From Sulfidibacterium sp964598065 (lineage in GTDB: Bacteria > Bacteroidota > Bacteroidia > Bacteroidales > F082): DNA of 6,944 bases. A program made the position numbers and the translations under genes. Shown here in pieces: positions 1 through 6,907 of this stretch. Location: positions 1 to 6,944 of the forward strand of contig CAZRAW010000120.1 in the NCBI GenBank assembly GCA_964598065.1. Direction: 5' to 3'. Each line of letters opens with the position of its first letter. Position 1 is the stretch's first letter. The notes below the pieces were generated by a model. It saw nothing but the letters and a program-made list of their open reading frames with translations. It did not search any database and was not told where the DNA came from.

Positions 1-1739
1 ATTTCGTCTTTCAGGTCTTTTATTTTACCCAAATCGGTATTGATCAAAATCGGATTAAGAAACTTAATCAGCCGGCAGTGATCAGGACTTTCCGATAAAA
101 TATTGGAGTTAAGAGAGCCTATGTAATTGGTAAGCGACATCACAAGACCTTCCCGAATGGGATCGATGGCCGGGTTGGTAACCTGAGCAAAAATTTGTTT
201 GAAATAATTAAATAAGTGCTGGGGCTGTCGTGAAAAAATTGCCAGTGGCGTATCGTTTCCCATGGAGCCAATCGGTTCAACGCCGGTACTTGCCATGGTT
301 TGTATCAGCCATTCCATTTCTTCTTTCGTGTATGAAAAGGCCTTGGCAAAAGTGTGAAAATCCTTTATAGCAGAAGGAACCCGTTTTTTCACTTTGATGT
401 CATTCATCATCAAACGATTCTCCTTCAGCCACATGGAGTATGGGTTGCGGCGGCTAAGCTGGTCTTTCACCTCCTTATCGGGAATAATAGTTCCCAGCTG
501 GGTATCCACCAACAGGATTTTGCCCGGTCGCAACCTTCCTTTTTCTATAATCTCTTCCGGGGCAAAATGTTGAACCCCCACCTCCGAAGCCATAATCATT
601 AAATTATTTTTGGTTATAACATAACGCGAAGGCCTTAATCCGTTTCTGTCGAGGGTTCCGCCTATGTACCGGCCATCGGAAAAAACCATGGCTGCCGGGC
701 CATCCCAGGGTTCCATAATGGTAGAGTGGTATTCGTAAAAGGCCTTTAAACTATCGGGAATGGGGTTTTTTTCGTTGAATGATTCGGGGATCATCATACA
801 CATGGCATGGTCAAGCGAACGACCGGTCATGTGCAAAAATTCCAGCACATTATCAAAAGAAGCAGAATCCGATTTCCCCTCTTCGATAACCGGCAAAATC
901 TTTTCCAAATCTTCGCCAAAGACATCTGACTTCAACAAACCCTCACGTGCATGGGTCCACAGGCGATTCCCTTTGATGGTATTTATCTCCCCGTTGTGTG
1001 CCAGCAGGCGAAACGGCTGAGCCAGCGCCCAGGTGGGAAAGGTATTGGTGCTAAAGCGGGAATGCACCAGCGCAATGGCCGATTTAAATTGGGGGTGTTG
1101 AAGATCGGGATAATAGGCCCGAAGCTGATTGGGCGTAAACATCCCTTTATAAATGATGGTTTTGGAAGAAAGGCTAAGGATGTAGAAAACTTCTTTCCGG
1201 GACATTTCTAATGCATGAACCCGTTTTTCGGTCAGCTTGCGCACCATATATAGTTTGCGCTCCAGCACATCCTGTTCCAGCGCTGCCTTTACAAAAACCT
1301 GTTTTATTAACGGCTCGGTAGTTTTGGAAATCTCTCCCAGCACGGAGGATTTGACGGGTACATCGCGAAAAGCTATCAAATCCAATCCCTCTTCCTTTAT
1401 GCTATTGGCAAGAATTTCCAAACAGGCATTGGCTTCCTTTTCAATTCTCGGTAAAAATATCAAACCGGTTCCGTATTCTCCTTTTTCAGGCACCTCCATT
1501 TTTAACACTTCTCTGATAAATTCGTGCGGTATCTGCATTAATATCCCGGCTCCATCGCCACTGGCATCATCGGCGCCCCTTGCTCCGCGGTGGTCCAGGT
1601 TTTTCAGAACTTCAAATCCCCTTTCAATTATAGCATGTGAAGGCGTCCCCTTAATATGGGTTACAAAACCAATTCCGCAATTATCATGCTCATTTTCCGG
1701 GTTATACATCCCTTCTTTCTGTGGAAATCCCATCACCAT
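1..1739 (-). CDS. gltB: Glutamate synthase large subunit, N-terminal part (cut by window edge)
   Basis: Glutamate synthase transfers the amide nitrogen of glutamine to 2-oxoglutarate, giving two glutamates, and works with glutamine synthetase in cytoplasmic ammonium assimilation. About 579 codons are visible without a stop; the full family protein is about 1500 aa, so roughly the last 60% lies beyond the left edge. The class II amidotransferase domain is complete. Cys21 (in DNCGIGF) is the expected N-terminal nucleophile after removal of a 20-residue propeptide. HRG follows at 50-52 with a GDGAGIL stretch at about 61-67, then HSRFSTNTFP from residue 226, HNGEIN at 248-253, and a later EPWDGPAA / DRNGLRPSRY block. 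The final ~55 visible residues (from about FAQVTNPAIDPIREGLVMSL) begin the central domain. ATG at 1739 was chosen as the first in frame; the ATG at 1733 is equally possible. No Shine-Dalgarno is visible. Whether a gltD small subunit follows cannot be seen, so NAD(P)H versus ferredoxin dependence is open. Confidence 0.96.
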   Translation of the reverse strand, partial: MVMGFPQKEGMYNPENEHDNCGIGFVTHIKGTPSHAIIERGFEVLKNLDHRGARGADDASGDGAGILMQIPHEFIREVLKMEVPEKGEYGTGLIFLPRIEKEANACLEILANSIKEEGLDLIAFRDVPVKSSVLGEISKTTEPLIKQVFVKAALEQDVLERKLYMVRKLTEKRVHALEMSRKEVFYILSLSSKTIIYKGMFTPNQLRAYYPDLQHPQFKSAIALVHSRFSTNTFPTWALAQPFRLLAHNGEINTIKGNRLWTHAREGLLKSDVFGEDLEKILPVIEEGKSDSASFDNVLEFLHMTGRSLDHAMCMMIPESFNEKNPIPDSLKAFYEYHSTIMEPWDGPAAMVFSDGRYIGGTLDRNGLRPSRYVITKNNLMIMASEVGVQHFAPEEIIEKGRLRPGKILLVDTQLGTIIPDKEVKDQLSRRNPYSMWLKENRLMMNDIKVKKRVPSAIKDFHTFAKAFSYTKEEMEWLIQTMASTGVEPIGSMGNDTPLAIFSRQPQHLFNYFKQIFAQVTNPAIDPIREGLVMSLTNYIGSLNSNILSESPDHCRLIKFLNPILINTDLGKIKDLKDE

Positions 1740-1869
1740 TGTTTAAATTTTTTTATTAGCATTTTATATTTCCGGTTTATGACATTCTCACCAAACATCG
1801 TGAGCTCAAAACCTTGTTTAGACGATAATGTTCCCATGAATGGCGAATGAAAAACAATCGAAATAATAC

Positions 1870-1877
1870 CAAAAGTA
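1870..1877 (-). promoter_or_regulatory. Candidate gltB promoter, Bacteroidota -7 element
   Basis: The minus strand reads TACTTTTG, a perfect match to the Bacteroidota -7 consensus TAnnTTTG. No TTG of the -33 element stands 17-23 bases further upstream, so only half the promoter is supported. If used, it would give a gltB leader of about 125 nt. An 8-base consensus with six fixed positions can occur by chance in AT-rich sequence. Confidence 0.4.
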
Positions 1878-2016
1878 ATGAAATGAACCCGTTTTACTAA
1901 ATTCAGCCCCATAACCTGCTCTTCAAAACAGAACATCTTTTCCTTGCATTTGGGTTAAGATTGATTTTTAATTTGTTTATTTACTGAACTTTATATAATA
2001 TAGCTGTTAAAGAAAG

Positions 2017-2046
2017 CAAGGGATAAACAGAAACAAGGGTTAAACA
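2017..2046. repeat. Pair of 13-base direct repeats (CAAGGGWTAAACA)
   Basis: CAAGGGATAAACA at 2017-2029 and CAAGGGTTAAACA at 2034-2046 match at 12 of 13 bases, with starts 17 bases apart. A TAATTTTG element (TAnnTTTG) begins three bases after the second copy at 2049. The arrangement resembles a tandem operator just upstream of or overlapping a promoter. A third copy lies at 6756-6769 before the ABC operon. The binding protein, if any, is unknown. Confidence 0.55.
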
Positions 2047-2104
2047 TATAATTTTGTTAAAGTCAGGTTCTGCAAACGATTTTTATGGTGTGAATCTTCG
2101 CCTG

Positions 2105-2180
2105 TTATTGAAAAGATTAAAAAGATTGATGAAGATTGATAGGATTGAAGGAGATTGAGAGGATTGAAAAAGATTGGAGG
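2105..2180 (+). repeat. Degenerate tandem repeat, phased GATT tract (19-base unit)
   Basis: GATT occurs seven times, at 2115, 2124, 2134, 2143, 2153, 2162 and 2172. The spacing alternates exactly 9, 10, 9, 10, 9, 10, which makes it a degenerate 19-base tandem repeat of two half-units, approximately GATTGAWAGGATTGAARRA. The plus strand is almost pure purine apart from the TT of each unit. No open reading frame of note uses it. It lies 138 bases upstream of the pfp start codon. Confidence 0.75.
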
Positions 2181-2289
2181 AAATAATATTCTGTCAAATA
2201 ATACCTGAAATTTTAGAAATTAGATTTTAATCAGGTTAGAAAAAGAGTTAATATCTTCCATAGGTGAGATGATATTTGCCGGTATTTTC

Positions 2290-2297
2290 TATCTTTG
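2290..2297 (+). promoter_or_regulatory. pfp promoter -7 element
   Basis: TATCTTTG matches the Bacteroidota -7 consensus TAnnTTTG perfectly and lies 20 bases before the ATG at 2318. Transcription would start near 2302-2304, leaving a leader of about 15 nt with no Shine-Dalgarno. No clear TTG (-33) is found at the usual spacing. The box lies downstream of the alternative in-frame TTG at 2276, which argues against that start. Confidence 0.65.
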
Positions 2298-2317
2298 TGG
2301 CTCAAAAATTCTATCTT

Positions 2318-3535
2318 ATGAAAGACACAATTGCTATTTTGTGCGGCGGAGGTCCCGCCCCCGGAATCAACTCGGTAATCAGTTCGGTTTCCATGGCTTT
2401 CCTCGATTCAGGCTACCGCGTTCTCGGTATCCACGAAGGTTACAAAGGACTATTTTCACCGGAGCCCAATTTACAGGAGATCGATTTCACATTTGCAGAC
2501 GACATCCACAGAAGAGGAGGTTCGGCATTAAAGATGAGCCGGTTCAAGCCGAAGGATTCGGAGTTCAGCACCAAATTTTTCGTTGATTTTAATGTGAAAC
2601 TGTTGGTAACAATCGGGGGTGACGACACGGCCTCCACCGCTAACAGGATAGGAAAATTTCTACGTGAAAATGATATTAGCATTCAAAACATACACGTTCC
2701 CAAAACCATCGACAACGACCTGCCTCTGCCGGATAACACCCCGACTTTCGGATACCAGTCGGCTAAGCAGGAGGGCGTCCGTATTGCCCAAACGGTTTAT
2801 GAAGATGCCCGTACCTCAGGCAACTGGTTTGTTACGGCAGCCATGGGGCGTGAAGCCGGCCACCTCGCTTTCGGTATCGGTGCTGCCAGCCATTTCCCGA
2901 TGATTGTTATTCCGGAGATGTTTAACAAAGTGGAAGTTACTTTCGACCGGATTATCAAATTGATTATCTCCGCCATCGTCAAGCGTAAAATTCTGGGCAT
3001 TGGATACGGCGTGGCCATTGTCAGCGAAGGGGTTTTCCATTTCATGTCGGAAGATGAAATTAAAAATTCGGAAATTGATTTTACTTACGATGAACATGGC
3101 CATCCCGAACTGGGAAATGTTAGTAAAGCGCATATTTTCAATGTTTTACTACAAAACAGATTAAAGAAACTGGGTTTGAAAGTCAAAAGCCGTCCGGTGG
3201 AACTGGGCTACGAACTACGTTGTGTGCAGCCTGTGGCTTTCGATTTGATGTATTGCGCCTTACTCGGATATGGTGTGAAAAAGCTTTTCGATGAAGGACG
3301 GACAGCTTGTATGGTAACGGCTTCCAACTCTGGAAAAATCAGTCCGCTCTACCTCGAAGATGTTTCGGATGCTTCCGGAAAAATCATGCCCCGCATGGTA
3401 AATATTGAAGGCGAGAAACAGAAACTTGTCTTTGAGCACGGACTACAGTTTATCGAACCCGGCGATTACGAAGAAGCCAAAGCATTTCTTGATAAGCCGG
3501 AAGAATACGATTTCCGGGGAATTCTTGAATGGTGA
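2318..3535 (+). CDS. pfp: Pyrophosphate-dependent 6-phosphofructokinase
   Basis: A cytoplasmic glycolytic enzyme that phosphorylates fructose 6-phosphate to fructose 1,6-bisphosphate. The phosphoryl donor is predicted to be pyrophosphate, which makes the step reversible. The product has 405 residues. The phosphate-binding N-terminus reads GGGPAPGIN at 10-18, and GGSALKMSR follows at 67-75. GGDDT at 100-104 has Asp103 where ATP-dependent enzymes have Gly (GGDGS). PKTIDNDL at 128-135 has Lys129 where ATP enzymes usually have Gly (PGTIDND), with Asp132 as the catalytic base. MGR at 176-178 and PE at 199-200 bind the sugar phosphate. The Asp/Lys pair is the known PPi signature; donor use is inferred from it, not shown. 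An in-frame TTG at 2276 would add 14 residues but lies upstream of the promoter box, so ATG 2318 is preferred. The gene stands alone and converges on the ABC operon. Automatic annotation may call it pfkA. Confidence 0.93.
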   Translation: MKDTIAILCGGGPAPGINSVISSVSMAFLDSGYRVLGIHEGYKGLFSPEPNLQEIDFTFADDIHRRGGSALKMSRFKPKDSEFSTKFFVDFNVKLLVTIGGDDTASTANRIGKFLRENDISIQNIHVPKTIDNDLPLPDNTPTFGYQSAKQEGVRIAQTVYEDARTSGNWFVTAAMGREAGHLAFGIGAASHFPMIVIPEMFNKVEVTFDRIIKLIISAIVKRKILGIGYGVAIVSEGVFHFMSEDEIKNSEIDFTYDEHGHPELGNVSKAHIFNVLLQNRLKKLGLKVKSRPVELGYELRCVQPVAFDLMYCALLGYGVKKLFDEGRTACMVTASNSGKISPLYLEDVSDASGKIMPRMVNIEGEKQKLVFEHGLQFIEPGDYEEAKAFLDKPEEYDFRGILEW

Positions 3536-3551
3536 ATGGCAATTCCGGTTC

Positions 3552-6002
3552 TCACTCATATTTCAACGCCTCAACAGGCCTTTTGCGAACCTTAAAAAGT
3601 GCTTGTAACAGTACTGTGAAAAAGGCGATGAACAGCACAAAAGTAATGCCTGCAACAAAATACCAAATGCTCAAATGAATGTGGTAGGCAAAACTGTTGA
3701 GCCATTTTCCGATAAAGAAATAAACCACCGGTGAAATGAGCACTCCGGCGAGAAGAACTAACATCACATACTCTTTTACCAGCATAAAAACTATCCGTTT
3801 TTCAGATCCACCGAGGACTTTTCGGATGCTTATCTCTTTTGATCGTTGTTCTATCAGAAATGCGGAGAGGCCGAAAAGTCCCAGTGCCGAAATTAATATT
3901 ACAAACAATGAAAAATAGAAAAACAGCGAAAGCATTTTCTGATCGCTTTGGTAAAGGGTGTTGAGTTTTTTGTCGAGAAAAGTGTAATACATGGTGTAAC
4001 CCTTGTTGAACTTGTTCCAGGTGGTCTGTAAATGTGCCAGCGCCTCCTGTCGTCTTGCCGGATTGATACGCAGTATAATATATTGAACAAACTGCGGACT
4101 TAGTATAAAAACCAAAGGCTCCACCTGTTGGTGCAGAGAAGAGAAATTGAAATTTTTCACCACCCCTATAATTTTTCCTTTTTTCGCGATTGGTGTGTAC
4201 AGGTAGCTGCCGACAGGATGTTTGAGATGCAGAAAATTTACTGCCGCTTCGTTCAGAATATAATTTTCGGTGGAGTCGTTTTCTTTTACAGAAGAAAAAT
4301 CCTGACCTTCCGATAACGGAATTTTCAGCAGATCGAAATAATGATAACCCACAAAAAAGTTGTTCAGGGTTTGCAGGTGCCCATCTGTTGAATCTCCTGT
4401 GCTCACAAGGATTTTTCCGGTGAGGTAACCGGGAAGGCTGGAAGCTGTAGCCACCTGCTCGATTGCCGAATCTGTCTGTAAAGCAGCTACAAAATTTTTT
4501 ACCCTTCCACGGAAAGAAGTATCTGCCGGACTATTCACCACAACCACATTTTCTTTATCAAAACCGAGAGGACGGTTTTTAACATAATGTATCTGTGCAA
4601 AAATAACCAGAGTGGAAATAATCACACCAATGGCAACAAGATATTGAATTACAACGAGAAACTTACGAAGCCTGGCAGCTGTAAACGAATGTCTTTTTTT
4701 ATTTCTAAACACAAGGCCCCTTCCGCCAAGTACCTCCACCGGCTGCAAAGAAGAGAGAACGAAAGCGGGAAAACTGCCGCTGAACAAAGCCAAAAGCAAC
4801 ATAAACAGAAAAAGAAGAAAGCCAAAAACAAGTCCGGAACCGGAGAACAGGCTGTGCACCAGGGTAATATGTCTGTTTACCAGAGTGTTAAAAACAGGAG
4901 TCATCAGTTCCACAAGGCTCAGCGAAATAATAAAAGCCGTAAAAGTGAGTATCAGCGACTCGCTGATATATTGTAGCATCAGCTGCTTTCGAAAAGCTCC
5001 CATCACCTTGCGCACTCCGATTTCCATGGCCCGCTTTAGCGATCGTGCAATAGTAAAATTGACATAGTTTATGGAAGCCATCAATAAAATAAAAAGAGCG
5101 ACAATCACAAAAATATAAAGATAAGTTACGTTGATGTTGGAATGGCTGTCGTAAAGCAGCCCTTTTGAAAAATGAATTTTCTGAATGGACTGGAAACTCA
5201 GCCGGCTGTAACCATTGATTTTAATCTTTTGTTTTCGCATATAATGCTGTATGGCGGTATCCACAAAATAGTTTACCCTTTGGGTAAAAGCCTGAACATT
5301 CACCGTATCTGCAAGTTCAACGTAAGTATAACAATTCATCCAGAACCAGTTGCTGTTCAGTTGTTTCTGTTCCTCTTTACCCAGCGAATTGGTTGAAATT
5401 ACCGCATCAAAATCTAAATGCGAAGGCCTGTTCTTCCTGTCAAAGACACCTGTTACCGTATATTGACGCATGCTGGTTTTCAGCTTTTTACCAAGGGCTG
5501 GTTTGTTCCCGAAGATTTTCTGTTTCATGGCCGTGGAAAGCACCAGGCTATTAGGTTTTATCAGGCAGCTGTCAGGATTTCCTTCTGTAAAATGGTAATT
5601 GAAAATTTTAAAAAGCCGCGCATCCCCAATGGTCATATTAGGAATGTCGTAAAATTTCCCCTTGTAGTTGACTGATGAAACATCATTCTTGTCCGAAGGG
5701 TCGGTAAAAAACAGGCGGGTCGATTCCAGAATTCCGGGAAAATTATCTTTCAGCTTGTCAGCCAGCAAATAAGGTGTCAGCGCCATTTTTTCCGCTTTAC
5801 CTCCGGTGGAATAGGTTTCGTTTACGCGATAGATATGGTGATAATTTTTCCAGCTTCGGTCGTAATAAAGGGCATTCTCCACATAGAGGTAAATAAACAC
5901 AAAAGCTACTATTCCTATGATCAAACCGGCGAGATTCAGCAGAAAATAATTTTTCTGCCTAAGCAAAACACGAAATCCCATACGAAAAAAGCTGGCCCAC
6001 AT
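3552..6002 (-). CDS. ABC transporter permease, two-module MacB/FtsX type
   Basis: An inner-membrane permease of 816 aa that pairs with the ATPase encoded just upstream. A first membrane segment (about 20-41) follows a short basic N-terminus. An extracytoplasmic MacB-like domain spans about 42-290, then three membrane segments at about 293-315, 345-368 and 390-418. The cytoplasmic loop RAMEIGVRKVMGAFRKQ (about 324-340) is the coupling region of the first FtsX domain. The module then repeats: a segment at about 448-472, a second periplasmic domain (to about 690, with GVVKNFNF at 613-620), and three segments at about 691-718, 742-765 and 778-802. A second coupling loop, RSKEISIRKVLGG, lies at 720-732. 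Fusing two four-segment halves in one chain is a common Bacteroidota form; MacB or LolC/E homologues have one half. Such proteins act by mechanotransmission, moving lipoproteins, peptides or drugs in the envelope. The substrate here is unknown, and no periplasmic adaptor or outer-membrane channel is encoded in the window. The start lies 4 bases after the ATPase stop, with no Shine-Dalgarno. Confidence 0.94.
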   Translation of the reverse strand: MWASFFRMGFRVLLRQKNYFLLNLAGLIIGIVAFVFIYLYVENALYYDRSWKNYHHIYRVNETYSTGGKAEKMALTPYLLADKLKDNFPGILESTRLFFTDPSDKNDVSSVNYKGKFYDIPNMTIGDARLFKIFNYHFTEGNPDSCLIKPNSLVLSTAMKQKIFGNKPALGKKLKTSMRQYTVTGVFDRKNRPSHLDFDAVISTNSLGKEEQKQLNSNWFWMNCYTYVELADTVNVQAFTQRVNYFVDTAIQHYMRKQKIKINGYSRLSFQSIQKIHFSKGLLYDSHSNINVTYLYIFVIVALFILLMASINYVNFTIARSLKRAMEIGVRKVMGAFRKQLMLQYISESLILTFTAFIISLSLVELMTPVFNTLVNRHITLVHSLFSGSGLVFGFLLFLFMLLLALFSGSFPAFVLSSLQPVEVLGGRGLVFRNKKRHSFTAARLRKFLVVIQYLVAIGVIISTLVIFAQIHYVKNRPLGFDKENVVVVNSPADTSFRGRVKNFVAALQTDSAIEQVATASSLPGYLTGKILVSTGDSTDGHLQTLNNFFVGYHYFDLLKIPLSEGQDFSSVKENDSTENYILNEAAVNFLHLKHPVGSYLYTPIAKKGKIIGVVKNFNFSSLHQQVEPLVFILSPQFVQYIILRINPARRQEALAHLQTTWNKFNKGYTMYYTFLDKKLNTLYQSDQKMLSLFFYFSLFVILISALGLFGLSAFLIEQRSKEISIRKVLGGSEKRIVFMLVKEYVMLVLLAGVLISPVVYFFIGKWLNSFAYHIHLSIWYFVAGITFVLFIAFFTVLLQALFKVRKRPVEALKYE

Positions 6003-6006
6003 TATC

Positions 6007-6687
6007 TTAAATCCGATTTAAATTTTCATTGATTATCTGACCGTCAAATAGATGTACGATGCGCCGGCTGTAGCTTGCATCGTGGTGCGAGTGGGTAACC
6101 ATAACGATGGTCATTCCCTCTTTGTTTAGCTCATTGAGGATATTCATCACCTCCTCTCCATGCATGGAATCTAAGTTACCGGTGGGCTCATCTGCCAGCA
6201 AAAGGCGGGGGCGTGTTACGATAGCGCGTGCCACAGCCACCCGTTGTTGCTGCCCGCCCGACAGTTGCACAGGCAGTAAATCTTTTCGGTGGCTGATTTC
6301 CAGCCTGTCAACGACTTCCAGAACCCGTTTTTCCCGTTCTGTTTTTTTCACGCCCTGATAAATTAAAGGTAATTCGATATTTTCCCAAAGATTTAGTTCA
6401 TCAATCAGATTGAAATTCTGAAAGACAAAACTAATGTTCTGTTTTCGTAAACGGGTTATCTGCTTTTCCGACAGACGATAAATATCTTTCCCCATAAAAT
6501 GATAGCTGCCGGAGGAGGCAATATCAATCATTCCCAACAAGTTCAGCAAGGTGGTCTTTCCACAACCGGAAGGACCCATAACCGACATAAACTCACCTTC
6601 TTCCACCGTAAGGTTAATACCGGCCAGTGCAACCGTTTCAATATCAGCTGATACAAATACCTTTTTTAGTTGTTTTATTTCGATCAT
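6007..6687 (-). CDS. ABC transporter ATP-binding protein, MacB/LolD family
   Basis: The cytoplasmic ATPase that powers the permease encoded immediately downstream. At 226 aa it has the normal length of a LolD/MacB-type nucleotide-binding domain, and all motifs are intact. Walker A GPSGCGKTT is at 38-46, the Q-loop glutamine at 90 (FVFQNFNL), the signature LSGGQ at 142-146, Walker B LLLADEP at 162-168 with catalytic Glu167, D-loop NLD at 171-173 and the switch His199 (VTHSHHDA). The family powers lipoprotein release, macrolide or peptide export and cell-division FtsEX; sequence alone does not say which applies. ATG 6687 is the first plausible start and leaves a complete N-terminal strand (MIEIKQLKKVF). 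The gene opens the operon: a promoter lies 25 bases upstream, and TAA-GATA-ATG separates it from the permease, so translation of the two is probably coupled. Confidence 0.95.
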   Translation of the reverse strand: MIEIKQLKKVFVSADIETVALAGINLTVEEGEFMSVMGPSGCGKTTLLNLLGMIDIASSGSYHFMGKDIYRLSEKQITRLRKQNISFVFQNFNLIDELNLWENIELPLIYQGVKKTEREKRVLEVVDRLEISHRKDLLPVQLSGGQQQRVAVARAIVTRPRLLLADEPTGNLDSMHGEEVMNILNELNKEGMTIVMVTHSHHDASYSRRIVHLFDGQIINENLNRI

Positions 6688-6711
6688 TTATTGGTTTCTC
6701 TTATCCCCGAA

Positions 6712-6739
6712 CAAATGTAAACTTTTCCTGTCATTTCAA
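6712..6739 (-). promoter_or_regulatory. Promoter of the ABC operon, -33 and -7 elements
   Basis: On the minus strand, TTG (bases 6737-6739, inside TTTG) is followed after 17 bases by TACATTTG (6712-6719), a perfect TAnnTTTG. Both boxes and the spacing fit the Bacteroidota consensus TTG-N17-23-TAnnTTTG. Transcription would start around 6705-6707, giving a leader of about 20 nt before the ATPase ATG. This is the best-supported promoter in the window. Confidence 0.75.
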
Positions 6740-6755
6740 ACTATGCATATTAACA

Positions 6756-6769
6756 CAAGGGTAAAACAG
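6756..6769. repeat. Third copy of the CAAGGG-AAACA motif
   Basis: CAAGGGTAAAACAG on the plus strand matches the two copies at 2017 and 2034 at every position except the central two A/T bases and the last base. It ends 16 bases upstream of the -33 element of the ABC promoter, a typical site for a regulator. It could equally be a chance match or part of a dispersed intergenic repeat. Confidence 0.45.
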
Positions 6770-6796
6770 TTTCCCCCGACAACTCACAGAATTATT

Positions 6797-6816
6797 GTCC
6801 CGGACGCTTCCGGGAC
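6797..6816. repeat. Perfect GC-rich hairpin, 8-bp stem with 4-base loop
   Basis: GTCCCGGA (6797-6804) and TCCGGGAC (6809-6816) are exact inverted copies around the loop CGCT. The stem is far richer in GC than its surroundings. Neither strand has a run of Ts directly after it (plus: GGTTAAATTTCTCT; minus: ACAATAATTCTG), so it is not a standard intrinsic terminator. It could still end a minus-strand transcript entering from beyond the right edge, or be part of a dispersed repeat. Confidence 0.6.
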
Positions 6817-6852
6817 GGTTAAATTTCTCTATGTTTAGATGAACTCAAAACT

Positions 6853-6905
6853 TTTCACGCCTAAGGCGGAATAAATCGGCATTAACCCGCATTTTATTCG
6901 TGAAA
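6853..6905. repeat. Nested inverted repeats, possible three-way junction
   Basis: An outer stem TTTCAC/GTGAAA (6853-6858 with 6900-6905) encloses two further stems. One is a small hairpin, GCC-TAA-GGC (6859-6867). The other is GAATAAA/TTTATTC (6869-6875 with 6893-6899), whose loop holds a further CGG/CCG pair (6877-6879 with 6887-6889). The whole segment can therefore fold as a branched structure in either strand. No gene is seen here, and it resembles no tRNA. Confidence 0.5.
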
Positions 6906-6907
6906 CT

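Larger units (their letters stand above)
1740..2317. other. Divergent intergenic region between gltB and pfp
   Basis: This 578-base gene-free stretch separates two divergently transcribed genes, so it must hold both promoters. It contains a candidate gltB -7 box (1870-1877, minus), a pair of near-identical 13-base direct repeats (2017-2046), a perfect TAnnTTTG match on the plus strand at 2049-2056, a phased GATT tract (2105-2180) and the pfp -7 box (2290-2297). A small hairpin, CTCAC/GTGAG (1787-1791 with 1800-1804), would lie in the gltB leader. I see no convincing small gene or RNA gene here. The region is longer than two simple promoters need. Confidence 0.8.

Noticed and set aside
1237..1746. 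169-codon plus-strand frame opposite gltB
   Set aside because: It is antisense to the conserved amidotransferase domain, which is uninterrupted on the minus strand. The serine/proline-rich product has no recognisable motif.
1733..1936. 67-codon minus-strand frame upstream of gltB as a real gene
   Set aside because: No recognisable family or domain, no promoter of its own, and the best gltB promoter box lies inside it. It is kept only as a low-interest leader question.
2049..2056. TAATTTTG on the plus strand as an additional pfp promoter
   Set aside because: The -7 match is perfect, but no TTG lies 17-23 bases upstream and it would give a 260-nt leader. It is kept only as context for the direct repeats.
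2204..2235. CCTGA/TCAGG inverted repeat upstream of pfp as an operator
   Set aside because: Only five bases pair, over a 22-base AT-rich gap. This is expected by chance.
3518..3548. Inverted repeat GGAATT/AATTCC at the pfp-permease junction as a bidirectional terminator
   Set aside because: The stem has only six clean pairs with a loop of 17 bases, lies partly in the pfp coding end, and has no T tract on either side.
4587..4976. 129-codon plus-strand frame inside the permease gene
   Set aside because: It lies entirely antisense to an intact permease. Its lysine/glutamine-rich low-complexity product is what the antisense of Phe/Leu-rich membrane segments gives.
6845..6892. 15-codon minus-strand frame (MRVNADLFRLRREKF) in the right-hand repeat region
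   Set aside because: Very short and placed inside the nested inverted repeats, with no promoter box or ribosome site. More likely a by-product of the repeat, though it could be a remnant.
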